Assembly: GCA_033675265.1 (NCBI GenBank)
Contig: JAUJYZ010000575.1
Coordinates: forward strand, 124,001-188,000
Source of the DNA: Actinostola sp. cb2023
Lineage: Eukaryota; Cnidaria; Anthozoa; Actiniaria; Actinostolidae
Direction of reading: 5' to 3'
Length of the DNA stretch: 64,000 nt
Each line of letters opens with the position of its first letter. The first letter of the stretch is position 1. A program made the translations under genes and the position numbers. Positions 1 through 12,702 of the stretch are shown here, piece after piece. The notes under the pieces were generated by a model. That model ran no database searches and was not told the DNA's origin. It worked only from the letters and a program-made list of their open reading frames with translations.

Positions 1-765
1 TTCTTGTCGTCTTGCCGGTTGTGAGAAAGTAATGACGTCACGAAAAAACGATAATATAATATGAAACGCAATGCATTCTGATACTATTCAGACCTCCTCT
101 GGGGGCTGGGGGAGCTTTGGCCCTCCCACTTTTAGCCAAAAAGTTTGATTTTGTTGGGTGTCTGTAGCGATCCCTAACTGATTTTGCACTCATCCTCCTC
201 GACTTAGCTCCTCACGGTCAAATTCCTATCCAGGGAACCCACTCACATAATATATACCGTTCATTCTAGAAAGCTTTTAATCAGTGCACGTATACAAGTA
301 TGAAAAAAAACTCGGTTTGGAAAGTGTTTCCGTTTACCTCTGGATCGAGAGGCCAAGCCGCGTTGTGATCCATACTAGATGTTTGTAAATACATGCGATT
401 GTTGCACAATTAGGGCCAGCGATTCATTTTATATATCTCGTCACTCGTAATCGAAGCCAGCGATTTTAACTTTCACTGAAAAGGCCGATTGGAATTTATT
501 TTTTGCTGGGGACCTAAACAGTCCCCTCAAACCGACCTTAAATAAAGTTATTATCGTACTCATTGGAATGCGATTCACAGAATTTTAAACACACACGTTT
601 TCACATTATGAGTTGGATTTGAAAAGCACAACACTTTGAAATAATACTAGTTTCCTATCTATGGTAGTTCAGGAATTCGAGTTAAGTGTCCATGTTGCGT
701 CAAACTTCAACAAACTATTTAAAAAATGTAACGGCTTTGTTAGTTAAACTTAGCGGCTTTGTTAC
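1..765. other. No gene seen left of the kinase exon
   Basis: AT-rich non-coding sequence. On the minus strand this is the first intron of the kinase gene whose 5' exon lies at 766-931. I searched for a further kinase exon (HRD or DFG motif with splice sites) and saw none, so the catalytic core lies beyond the left edge. Confidence 0.5.
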
Positions 766-931
766 CAACCTTGGCTTCATGAACGGCCTTCTCTCGGTCT
801 TCTTCGTTGGTGAATGCGACTTCTTTGACAGCAAAAACCTCGTGTGTCGCTTTGTGTACACATTTGTTGACTTCACCAAAAGATCCTTTGCCTATGAATT
901 CAGATACTTCATACACATCGTCAAATCCCAT
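766..931 (-). CDS. Ser/Thr protein kinase, 5' exon only (NEK-like N-lobe)
   Basis: This first coding exon encodes the N-terminal lobe of a eukaryotic protein kinase. From the ATG at 931 it reads 55 codons plus one base. It shows the glycine-rich ATP loop GKGSFGEV (residues 14-21), the VAIK-type lysine in FAVKEV (K36) and a helix-C segment ending HEAKV, where E52 would pair with K36. The best donor is G|GTAACA just left of 766, giving phase 1; reading on runs into a stop after a few residues, as expected for an intron. The order and spacing match the start of a kinase domain with almost no N-terminal extension, as in NEK and related kinases. The subfamily cannot be settled from the N-lobe. The HRD and DFG motifs must lie outside the window. 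The kinase call is firm; the NEK label is inference. Confidence 0.75.
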
Positions 932-1524
932 GACTCTTCGAGGCTAATGGACGCCGGGAAGATGGACGGAATCGTACGTCGAGCAACACTGAACTAATGC
1001 TGGTGAAACTTCAACGCCGAAAATGCAATACAAACTTGTCATTGTCCAATTTGAAATTCAATCAATTAATTAGCACGTCACTCAGTCTTTGTTTAGAGAT
1101 GTTAGTCTTAACCCAAATGACAGAGTGCTTTACAACCAAATAAACCCAGCATCGACACCAACGCAAATGTCAACATTTGGTGGAATTAGTTTTGTTTGAA
1201 CGATAAATAGCCCAATTGGAAGAGAAATCGTTGCTTTTCAGGAATTTTCCTGTGTCCATCGAGAGAGAACCACTGACAGCGTCAGACAATTAAGGTGCAA
1301 TTATACATTATTTACGGTTGGTTAGTATTTGATAAAGGCGTGGTGCTGTATACTATACAAGGTTTAATACGTCAGAAAGGTTAAGGTATTCAAAGAACGA
1401 ATGGCAGTTGTATGTTAAGTGGTCTAGCATGATCTATACTTCAGCATAAGAACACTGACACCGGGAACTGAGAGGCATAAGTGAAGAGGCGGCGAGAAAG
1501 CGGCAGTAACAGCAGTAGAAGATA
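932..1524. other. Upstream region of the kinase gene
   Basis: Non-coding sequence between the kinase start codon and the (TAG)n array. It should hold the kinase promoter and 5' UTR. No TATA box or other specific site stands out. Confidence 0.3.
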
Positions 1525-3393
<1,869 letters not shown>

Positions 3394-3395
<2 letters not shown>

Positions 3396-3680
3396 AAGAG
3401 GAAGAAGAAGAAGAAGAAGAAGAAAAAGAAGAAACAAGAAGAAGCAAGAAGAAGAAGAAGAAAAATTAAGAAGCTAAGCAAGAAGAAGAAAAAGAAGCAA
3501 GAAGAAGCAAGAAAAAAAAGAAGAAGACAACGAACACGAATAACACAATGATGATGATGATGATTGACAACAAGAAGAAAAGAAAGAAGAAAAATTAGAA
3601 CAGCAATTGCAGCATTGCGGGCAAGATGAGAACAAGATAGCAAGAAGAAAACAACAACAACAACTTAATCAAAACAATAA
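3394..3680. repeat. Purine-rich (AAG)n / AAGCAAGAAG tract
   Basis: Degenerate AAG-type repeats that follow directly from the (TAG)n array. The plus strand is nearly pure purine between about 3394 and 3540, then shows short ATG and AAC runs. It reads as simple-sequence decay, not coding sequence. Confidence 0.85.
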
Positions 3681-3765
3681 CAAGATGGACAAACAAAAAG
3701 AATATTTATAAATATAAAATATCTTCAAAAAAAGAAAGAAAAGATACAAACAGATACCTCTATCT

Positions 3766-4285
3766 TGTATTCAAACAATGTTCGGTGCATGCGTTACTCT
3801 TCAAATAACGCACACATCGGCTATATATTGCTACAGTATTCAAACAATGTTCGGTGCATGCGTTACTCTTCAAATAACGCACACATCGGCTATATATTGC
3901 TACAGTATTCAAACAATGTTCGGTGCATGCGTTACTCTTCAAATAACGCACACATCGGCTATATATTGCTACAGTGTTCAAACAATGTTCGGTGCATGCG
4001 TTTAATACTCTTCAAATAACGCACACATCGGCTATATATTGCGGCTACAGTGTTCAAACAATGTTCGGTGCATGCGTTTAATACTCTTCAAATAACGCAC
4101 ACATCGGCTATATATTGCTACAGTATTCAAACAATGTTCGGTGCATGCGTTTAATACTCTTCAAATAACGCACACATCGGCTATATATTGCTACAGTGTT
4201 CAAACAATGTTCGGTGCATGCGTTAGTTCAAATAACGCACACATCGGCTATATATTGCTACAGTGTTCAAACGGTCTTCTATATA
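3766..4285. repeat. 69-bp tandem repeat, about 7.5 copies
   Basis: The unit begins TTCAAACAATGTTCGGTGC and contains the short inverted pair TGCGTTA / TAACGCA and TATATATTGC. The first copies start at about 3769, 3838 and 3907. Later copies carry TTAA or CGG insertions (4001, 4041), and the last at about 4264 is truncated. Open frames across it are periodic repeats of the unit. Confidence 0.93.
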
Positions 4286-4397
4286 TGCGTTACTTTTTTA
4301 AGCTCTTCAAAAACAAATGCAGTACCTGTGGTGCTGCACAATAGTCCCTTTTTGCGTTCACAGTTCCCGTTGTAAAACCGCTGTACTTATTGACATC

Positions 4398-4552
4398 AGA
4401 CGCATTTGTACAGGGTTAGCCTCGAGTCAGTGTAAATTATTCACAAATATCAACAAGAACACGAAAAAATGTTGACATGAAACAATAGAACCATTTTTGA
4501 ATTGCACGGACTGTTTTCTGAATCGAGGCTAAGCCTGTACAAATGCGTCTTT
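4398..4552. mobile_element. Small foldback element (MITE-like)
   Basis: The ends form an inverted repeat: AGACGCATTTGTACAGG with TTAGCCTCGA on the left, and TCGAGGCTAA with CCTGTACAAATGCGTCT on the right. About 100 bases lie between them. There is no coding capacity. Only one copy was recognised in the window. Confidence 0.6.
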
Positions 4553-4983
4553 TGTCATGGACAGCGGTCATCTCTAAACAACGCGAAACTGGAGTATTTT
4601 CAACAGATATTCTATGCATTACTTTATTGGAAGAGTGCAGAAAGGACAAAACAAGAGATTTACTGAGAAAAACAGGAAACATGAGGAAAGACTGTGAAGT
4701 AGCCAGTACCACGACGTTCACAGGCAAGCATAGACGGCCGCTGTCAGCCGTCAGTCAAATTAAGACTCGGCTAAATAACTGGTGGTTTTGACATTGATGT
4801 TAACTATAATCTCTATTTTATTAAACTGATAAGCAACAGACGATAGCCTCGACTGAAATAGCAGCGGTTGAATTAATTAATCAGTCAGTCGCAGTTTCAG
4901 TATCAGTAGATCAATATTAAGTGCAAACGACAAAATAAAAATACAACTGCAAATTATGGCAAAAAGTAACTTTATAATTTGGC

Positions 4984-5266
4984 ATATAGCTAATTGCATA
5001 ATCGTTGTCGGGTTGAAAATCATAAATCATAGAAGCTGAGACCGCAAGGATGGATGGGAAATCAGTTCATGCCCTATATTACATGCAGATATATTCAATG
5101 TTCTCGTAGTTTTGAAGGTATATGAGCTATTTAACTAAGATCCTACAAGTCTGGATAAAAAGGTCGATGGTTGACGGTGTTATTTGAGAGTTTTAATTTC
5201 CCAGAATTCCTTTTGGTCATAGCTTTCATGATTTTCAACCCGACAACGATTATGCAATTAGCTATA
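4984..5266. mobile_element. Foldback element (MITE-like)
   Basis: The left arm (4985-5026) contains TAGCTAATTGCATAATCG followed by TTGTCGGGTTGAAAATCAT. The right arm (5225-5266) is its reverse complement. About 200 bases separate the arms and contain no gene. Confidence 0.75.
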
Positions 5267-6210
5267 TACGTTTGGAGAAAAACACACCAATAGCTTATGG
5301 TTATGCAGCATTTGTGTCAACATCCAAAGATTACCAAACTTACACCATAAAAACCAACTAAATTATCATCCTTTCTCACAGGAATGACGACTGTCGTCTA
5401 GCTCAATGTTTATCGAAAGCGCAGCAACAGACAGACTTTGAGCTTCAAATTGATAACTTTGCATATCGACACTAAGTCTGAAGATACTTCCCACAAGAAT
5501 AACAGTTGAATATTTAAAATCCAATAAAAACGCAGATAACGTCTGACCCAATGACACTAAATAATGTACAGCACACCACTAAACTAAAAATAGTTCGTCT
5601 GCTTCAAGCATAAAAATTGTCAGGTTTCGCTGATAATGAAATGTCGCAGTCGACTTGAAGAGGTCAGGCAGAAATACTCGCGATCAGCGATATATTATGA
5701 TGGGAAAATAATTATTACCAAAATCATTTCCTGTACTGATATCAGGACGATGACACGGGGAAGATAGTTTTTCTGGCCTTTTATCAGTTATCAAACAGAG
5801 GCTATAGATGTACCAATAGTTGGATAACTGCTTATCCAGTGGATATCTTCGACAACGTACATCATCTAGATATCCACACTGGAGAAGGATTTGTCCAACG
5901 GATAGTACTATCTGTACTCGCTGTCTGAAAAGCTACAGCTCAAAGCTAGTAAGACTTCATAAATGTTTTATTGCCAATCCAATGAGACGATAATAGGTAG
6001 AATACAAAAACGGAAACGCGTAGATGCTGAACTGATGATAGCTTTATAAAAAGTTACAAAATCAAAAAAGTTACAAAAACTAAAAATAAATTGAAGTAAA
6101 CGCTGATAATATGCTTCTTTTTTCTCCTTTTTGGCAGCATTGTAAAAATATATATATTTAAAGAAATTGCTTTTTTAACGTGTCAAGTGTATTTAACAGT
6201 ACTGCTTCAG
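5267..6210. other. No gene seen
   Basis: Non-coding. At 5815-5900 there are clustered copies of the palindromic words TTATCCAGTGGATA and GATATCC; a related motif occurs at 47190-47225, so this is probably a decayed dispersed repeat. Confidence 0.4.
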
Positions 6211-6216
6211 GTAATG

Positions 6217-6380
6217 AGGACACGACTCTCACACTCACTTCTTACTACGTACATTCTATATACACCCAACACTCATCTCTGGTGGGGATCACTAGTGGGG
6301 ACACGACTCTCACACTCACTTCTTACTACATCAGTTCTATCATCCAACACCGTCATCTCACCTCTCTTTTTCGGTCCATG
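6217..6380. repeat. Direct duplication of about 82 bp
   Basis: GACACGACTCTCACACTCAC followed by TTCTTACTAC occurs at about 6218 and again at about 6299. The sequence after each copy has diverged. Two short open frames here are by-products of the duplication. Confidence 0.75.
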
Positions 6381-6757
6381 TTGTACAAATGTAAGTGTAC
6401 CAGATAAATTTCAGTTTCAGAATACATACAGTTGAATCAATCAGTTGTTTTGGTGTCAGCTTGCAACGCATAGAAGCAACACAGAGGTATCCGTGCATTG
6501 CTTTTTTCAAGAGCTTTAATTTCCAAATTAACGTGTAACTATAAAGGATCGTTTAATTTGAATACTGCAACAATAAAGAGCGTTTGTCTTTGTCAGGAAG
6601 AGCAAAGTAACGTATACAGCATTGTCTGAAATTGTAGCAACACAGAGCATAATCAATAGTTGTTCCCAGTGGTTCTTCTAAATTTGATAAAATCACTCGC
6701 TTCCCCGTGAAATGATAGCGATGGATATTTTTAGACCAGGTTTCTCATGTGGAATTA

Positions 6758-7200
6758 AAGTGTATATGACACGAAATTTTGTATTTTGAAAATCGATTAT
6801 ATATGAAGTGAATAGTGGGATGGTTCAGTATTTTGTGATTTGAGCTTCGCATTTGCGAGTTATGCTAATTCGGTGACGTCAGATTGTTTTTTTCCATAAC
6901 TGATTTCTATTATTTCAAGTAGCATTCTTCTCTGAAATAGAAAAAAAAGTTTAACATCATTTATATAAGTTGTAGAAAAGTTTTTGCCAGATTTAAAATG
7001 TCAATAATTTGCACAAGGGTGCTTTTGTATAATAAATTAAAAATAATCTGACGTCACCAAATTACAATATCACGATTTCAAACCTTTATAACTCGCAAAT
7101 GCGAAGCTCAAATCATAAAATACTGTACCATCCCACTATTCACTTCATATATAATCGATTTTCAAAATAAAAAAATTCGTGTCATACACACTTTAAACTG
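6758..7200. mobile_element. Large foldback element with arms of about 150 bp
   Basis: The left arm (about 6758-6886) runs through AAAGTGTATATGACACGAAA, ATCGATTATATATGAAGTGA and GAGCTTCGCATTTGCGAG to GGTGACGTCAG. The right arm (about 7050-7200) is the reverse complement with scattered mismatches. There is no transposase, so it is probably a non-autonomous DNA transposon. Each arm contains a TGACGTCA-type word. Confidence 0.85.
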
Positions 7201-7435
7201 GTTAAAAGATGATTAAAAGTTGGGACATCAAACTCGCCGCGTTGCGTGCAAACATGTTGAATGAGGTTATCACAGTTTAGTGGTAATAAGCAGGAATTGA
7301 CTTCTGGGTCAACGACTTGGCTGAAATTGAATCGACTCAGCTGCGTGTGCAGGACTTGAGGATTTTCAGCATTTCAGTTTTATTCCACACTATTTTGAAG
7401 TATAAACAAAACAGAGAATGAATACCATAGTTATA

Positions 7436-7722
7436 TACACCTGTTTCAAAAAAGGTTGTCGAGGACATCAGTCCATAGGCAATAGGCTATACGTCGTTCC
7501 AAGACCGAACTGCCATGATAATCGGTAACAGCTTGAATGGCATGTATGCTAGGAACACTTCACAAAATTCGATCAAAATTTCTCTTGGCCTGTTGGAATG
7601 GAAATAGGCACGATATCATACAGGCTTTCATACCTTTTTTGTCTATTCAATCTGTTACCATAATGCAGTTCGGTCTTGGGACGTCGTATAACCTACTGAC
7701 AACCTTTTTTGAAATAGGTGCG
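7436..7722. mobile_element. Foldback element, family A, copy 1
   Basis: The ends are ACACCTGTTTCAAAAAAGGT and its complement ACCTTTTTTGAAATAGGTG. Internal arms carry CCAAGACCGAACTGC and GCAGTTCGGTCTTGG. The same ends occur at 58846-59120 and 59997-60249, and a decayed relative at 52464-52736. Non-autonomous, no coding sequence. Confidence 0.85.
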
Positions 7723-7859
7723 TTTAAATAGATACGTTTTAAGTGAGAGTGCACAGTGGCCAAAGTAGCACACATCATATGCTTTCGAGTTGGTCCCCTG
7801 CAACGAGGAACTCTTGCTCGGGGAACAAAAAAGGGAGGCCAGTTGAAACCTGAGAAGTA

Positions 7860-8158
7860 AAACAAGAACTAAAGCCAGAAAAACTACAAAAAATAAAATA
7901 AATAAATAAATAATTAACAAAACAAAAACAAAAAAAATGAATGGCGTCATTACTCAATGGCGTCATTACGTCCAGAAACACGCATGCGAAGAAACCTTTC
8001 TGATCTTTTCTCCGTTGCTATGGCAACTGAAGTCTCAGCAAACTTGCATTATATAAGGTTGCAGTGTCATCAACAATTTCTCAGCATTGTAATCATACAA
8101 TTATATATAATAAAATAAATTCTATTTTATGATTTGTCGACCACTTTTGCAATGAGTC
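7860..8158. other. No gene seen
   Basis: AT-rich non-coding sequence with A-rich runs and a 14-bp direct repeat of ATGGCGTCATTAC at about 7939 and 7956. Confidence 0.35.
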
Positions 8159-8250
8159 AGTTCGGGACATTTGGGCAACCACTCCCTATGTAATCGACCC
8201 CAAATAAACTATTATTATTATCAATTATTAATATTATTATTACAGACTTT
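8159..8250 (+). repeat. Retroelement 3' tail ending in (ATT)n
   Basis: GGGCAACCACTCCCTATGTA, then a TCGACCCCAAATAAA block and ATT repeats. It matches the sequence at 22541-22610 that precedes the long (ATT)n array, so both look like truncated 3' ends of one SINE or LINE family with an ATT tail. Confidence 0.65.
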
Positions 8251-8807
8251 ACATTTGGCTTGAATTTAGAGTAGTTTCCATGGAAATCACTGTCCGATTT
8301 ACAAGAGGCGAGAAGATTAATCAATGGTATGCTATCGTGTGAATCACCCCCTCATTTCAGTCATTAGGAAACTGGTAGATTAGCTTACTGATAGAAGCAA
8401 TCCCTCACGCGTAGAATCGATCGACCCGAGTAGCGCCTTCTTTGTCTAAAAACCAGCTACATCGTCTAGCGATCTGTTAATGCTACTTCGCCAAAAAACC
8501 TCTCAGCTGCAGCCCGCCTTGCTGGATTTACAGCAGCGCAAAGCTTGTCCTATCGTAGACTTGTGTTATTCAGTTTATCGCAGAAAATTTAATTAATACG
8601 ACTTGTAGGTAAATAGAGGCCAGATCCACGACATAATTCCGATAACCGTGTTTAATTATAGCGGAACATCAAAGAATTCAGAGACTATAGGTTACGAGGC
8701 ATTATGACTGGGCTACCGTCTGCTGTATGTCAGTTCAGTCGACGATGTGACAGTGGAAGAGTCGTTAAACATATGACATAAAATTCATTTGAGATAAAGA
8801 GAGTTAC

Positions 8808-8930
8808 CTGCAACACCAGACAAGCGTGATCCACCGTCAAATCGGGTTTCGAAGGATGATAGGATACGGTGTATTGGTATATGTGTCGAGTTTCTTTGTT
8901 ACACTGTTCTGCACGAGAAGCGGAGTCCAT
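8808..8930 (-). CDS. Possible first coding exon, unidentified protein
   Basis: From an ATG at 8930 the frame runs 41 codons to a good donor, TTGCAG|GTAACT, in phase 0. The peptide begins MDSASRAEQCNKETRH and later has QYTVSYHPSKPDLTVDHACL. Composition and the donor suggest a real exon, but I do not recognise the family and found no matching downstream exon. It could also be an unspliced chance frame. Confidence 0.3.
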
Positions 8931-10276
8931 TCACTGGTAAGTATTTTTTGGAGCATACGACGTACTTTCTGATTCCCCTAAAACTCCACATAGATCATAA
9001 CGTTGATTATGGCAATTGAGAAACACTCGTGGATGGAATTTCTGTGTTCAGTTCGGGCGGCTGTTTATTATGAAAAGGCTTCGGTGTAACGATACTAGGA
9101 AGCTGATAGAATACGGAATACTCGTAAACTAGTAGCTTGCCTTCCAGTCTCCATTCCGGTGCAAAAAGAAACCACGGTCGAAAAAGGCAGTTCTGAAAAA
9201 CGCTTCTTTGAGAGCAGACTGACAGATCGTTTTCAAAAGCTACTTCATTTGTGGCGTTATGAAGTACTCTTAGACGTTATTTACATTGGAATTTAACTGA
9301 GTAGGCCACGATAAACAGTGCAATAGAAAATGAACATAGAACTTATTAATTGTAAAACCATGAGGCGGTGGAGAAGAAAAAACGTCACAGTTTAAGCGCA
9401 ATTCTTGTTTCCTCCGTCAAAAAGAGTACCGCATTCAGGAACAGGTGTGTCCGTTGGCTTCAACACTTCTGATCGGTTCTGTGCCGTGTTGCAAAAGGCT
9501 TCCTATTTCGTGCCGCAAATACCGTACCAGTTATCATCTTCCAAGTTAAAATATCCAGATCGAAAATGCCTTGATCAGAAGAGAATCAAAATTCCATATA
9601 AAGAAATCCGATCCACAAAATCTCGAGAAAAGGAAGTGTGTCAGCTTGTTTATTGGTTATCCACGAGTGCGCAATGATCCGCGAGTCTTATCTCCTCGAA
9701 GAACGAAGGAAATATTCCAATAGCTTGAACATTTGATGGTTCCTTGAATCAATCTATGTGCTAATCGTAAAAACAAGTGTTCCCCCGAAGTTTTCGAAGG
9801 CAAATGACCTTAGGAATTGAACAATCTGATCCTGAACTACAAAAAAAAAGAAATTGATTTTCTTGACGTAGTCACATTATTTCACAATCGTGCCTTCATT
9901 TTGGCTTATTAGTTTGCGTATTACAAATTTAATTCGATTCTGTCCTCGCATGTGGCCATTACATCTCCTTCAACTAGGGAGCTGGCTGTACGAAGATCCT
10001 TAGAATCTTACGTTCTCCTGACTACATTCTCAGTATAACGAGGAGTTCAAATAAGGTTGCTCAAGATGTTTGTACTTCGAGAGATTTTCATTGTAATCCA
10101 AAGCAAACATTTGCTGGATATGTTTTCCTAAACTTGATGGGTTTTAGATGAATGCGTCCTCATTAAAACTTGCATACTAATCCCAGTTACAGACGGCAGG
10201 GAGGTCTGCATGACAGACTGACTCAAGTGTATGATAAGGACTGCCTCAATTCATGGGCGGCGTCTCGTGACATCGA
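8931..10276. other. No supported gene
   Basis: Non-coding so far as I can tell. A 90-codon plus-strand frame at 9405-9677 has no recognisable domain or splice signals and was not accepted. Confidence 0.35.
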
Positions 10277-10277
10277 G

Positions 10278-10523
10278 CGCAATATACTGGGGAAAAAAAC
10301 ACATTCTCTCTTCAAACCTTGAAATTCCACGGTGAAATTGAATTTCCAACGAATTTCTAAACTTTGAAAATTGCTTGGAAATGTCTAAAACCTTGGAAAT
10401 TCGTTGAGAATTCAATTTCCAAACTGACATTGAAAAAACTTTGCAAATGTCCAAAACTTGAAAATTGAAAATATCCAACTAATTTCAAAGGCTTGAAGAG
10501 CGCGCGCGCGTTTACTCCAGTGA
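10278..10523. mobile_element. Repeat element, family C, copy 1
   Basis: The ends resemble ACTGGGGAAAAAAACAC and GCGCGCGCGTTTACTCCAGT. The body is made of CCTTGGAAATTCG / AATTTCCAACGAATTT motifs in both orientations. The second copy is at 23148-23345. No coding sequence. Confidence 0.7.
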
Positions 10524-11660
10524 TAGTCAGAAGACGATTCCAGTGAGAGTCAGGAATAACCACTAATAAAGAGACGGCACAGCGTACTTGAACTGGGTAG
10601 AGATAACTGTGTTATCAAACCTTTCATTCAAGAATGACAATAGCAATGGGTTGGTAGTTCCACTGATGCAACTGAAGGAAATGACGCAGTCGGAAAACTA
10701 CTCACACATTCATCCGACGTCGGATTAAATTAAAATACCTTTGAATGAGTTCGTGAAGAAACTATTGGAAGAAGGAAGTTGGCATCAACGTTAATCGTTG
10801 ACGACGGTGGTGGTGATGATGTTAATCCTGTAATGAATGTGTAGCCGGATTAGAATACACGTTGGTTTGTCAAAACTTTAAGGAATTTGGAGCCGAAAAC
10901 GCGCCAGACCGCCGGTCGTGTATTAGTTGCGGTCTATATATTTTCACTGGTTTAAATTTTTCTGAAGGTTTAAGATTTTACGAGTGAGTAAGCTATGTGT
11001 TCGGGTTAGTTTTAAGGTTATATGGTGGGTAAGCTTTGTGTTAGGGTTAGTTTTAAAAGATTTCACAGAAAAGCGGAAAGTAGATTTTGAAAGTGCATGT
11101 GAAGTATTCTAGTGAAATTAAAGCCGGTATTTTGAAAAAATCTTATCGACACCTTAATTTTTAAAAGAGGTATCTTGTCTAGTGTGTTTATTTCTACTTG
11201 TTGATCTTCAAGTGAAACATAACTTTACTCTCAAATAAGAGTCCAGAACAACAGAGACTTGTCGGATCGTCTTTGCATCGCCTCAGTGTTTCACAGGGCA
11301 CAATGCATGGCTTCGCTCACGAGTGCGGTGCCTGGTGCGCAACTTTTCCTCACCAAAATCCGGCCTTTCGTAGACGTTTGTCAAATACTTTATCCATTAC
11401 ACAACAAACATTATCAAGCATAATGTACACACATTGGCTAGTATGCGAATATCCAGTTACTGAAGTCAAAATAGTATAAAATGGTCCCGTTCCAAGATTA
11501 TATATAAGTTATATATTTTTTCTTTTTTCCAAGATTATACTGAATTCTCAGGTCCTTTCGAGAAAGAGCCGACAATGTTGACGTCAAGATTACCTGTTTT
11601 CCAGACGTTCCAGCAGCGGCCGCAGCGCTTGATATAGGTTATTTAGGAAAGCCCTACCGA
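10524..11660. other. No gene seen
   Basis: Non-coding. A short duplicated phrase, GTGTTAGGGTTAGTTTTAA, has two near copies at about 11000 and 11038, and TTCCAAGATTATA is duplicated at about 11490 and 11527. Confidence 0.35.
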
Positions 11661-11664
11661 AAAT

Positions 11665-11949
11665 CTAATTGGATCTCGAGTAAATACTGTTTACACAGTG
11701 ACACCATGTTCTTCTTAAGCACAGCGGCATGGCTTCATGGATTTGTAATGGGTCATCAGATTTGTTAAGTTCTGTCGATGTTTGGATAACTTGGTTCCAA
11801 TAGTACAACATCTTTTTTGTCAGAATCGGACTCGTTCCACCGTGTAACACGCAGCCTTTATGAAAGTTGTCTTGCCACCGACGCAAGTTGCTCTCGGCAT
11901 GCATGTGTTGCCTTGTTTCCTGCTGACACTGCGGTCTCGACTGTCAGCA
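11665..11949 (-). CDS. Possible terminal coding exon, unidentified
   Basis: After a possible acceptor (CTGCTGACAG at about 11950) an open frame runs leftward to a TAG at 11665-11667. It includes SNLRRWQDNFHKGCVLHGG and LTKKMLYYWNQVIQTS. The amino-acid mix looks protein-like, with several Trp and Cys, but no family is recognised and no partner exon was found. It may be a chance frame or a decayed element. Confidence 0.22.
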
Positions 11950-12221
11950 GGGAAGTTGCCTTGTAACTTGCATGAACTTCAATGAATCAGTCAGGAATAA
12001 AGCACAAACGCAACTCCGATAAACATCTTGACAACTTAATTTTTAAGTTAGATGAGAAGTAATAAAGAAATCAACGTTTAAATTCAAAACTATTTCGAAC
12101 TTTCTCCTGTCGTTTCTCATTTTTGGCGTTTGGTTTTGAATGAAACCGAAATATCAAGGTTCAATTTCTTTCTTTTACCGCTTCTCCTCTAAATTAAATA
12201 TTTCAAAAGTTGTCTTCGGAG

Positions 12222-12475
12222 TTTTATTTCTTGTCGTGATTGGTTCTAAACATTTAGTAAATCATTATACGTACAAAAAAGTCATCATATAATGGGAACA
12301 TGTTTCGTTCTTACGGACCTTATCAACCCGTTACATACAGTGTAACAGGTTGATAAGTTCCGTAAGGACGAAACATGTTCCCATTATTATTATTATATGA
12401 TGACTTTGTTGTATACGTATAAAGATTTACTAAACGTTTAGAACCAATCACATGACTATGACAAGAATTTCAAAA
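12222..12475. mobile_element. Near-perfect foldback element (MITE-like)
   Basis: Outer arms contain GATTGGTTCTAAACATTTAG and CTAAACGTTTAGAACCAATC. The inner arms (about 12280-12340 and 12345-12400) contain GGGAACATGTTTCGTTCTTA and its complement, meeting at a short loop near 12340. It ends about 230 bp upstream of the Dickkopf-like exon. Confidence 0.85.
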
Positions 12476-12702
12476 TCTTTGGAAGTCCAATTAAGAAGAG
12501 TTTCAACGGAGTTTTATTTGTGCTATATTTCTTGCACTTGTCGGCGGGAAATGGCTTATGGAATCAGTTAATGTCTTCAACGAACATAAATTCTTTTTTT
12601 TGTTCTTGTTTGTTTTCTTGCTATTTTGTGGATTGTATGTTTGCTGCAAGCTCGTGCACAGTGTTTGTTCTACTGAATTGTATGTTCAATTTTAATTCCC
12701 AG

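Noticed and set aside
9405..9677. 90-codon plus-strand frame
   Set aside because: No recognisable domain, no splice signals and Lys/Ser-rich chance composition.
12520..12702. Hydrophobic Cys-rich start of the Dickkopf-like frame taken as signal peptide
   Set aside because: A good acceptor (TTAATTCCCAG) at 12702 indicates that this part is intron; the peptide is not shaped like a normal signal sequence.
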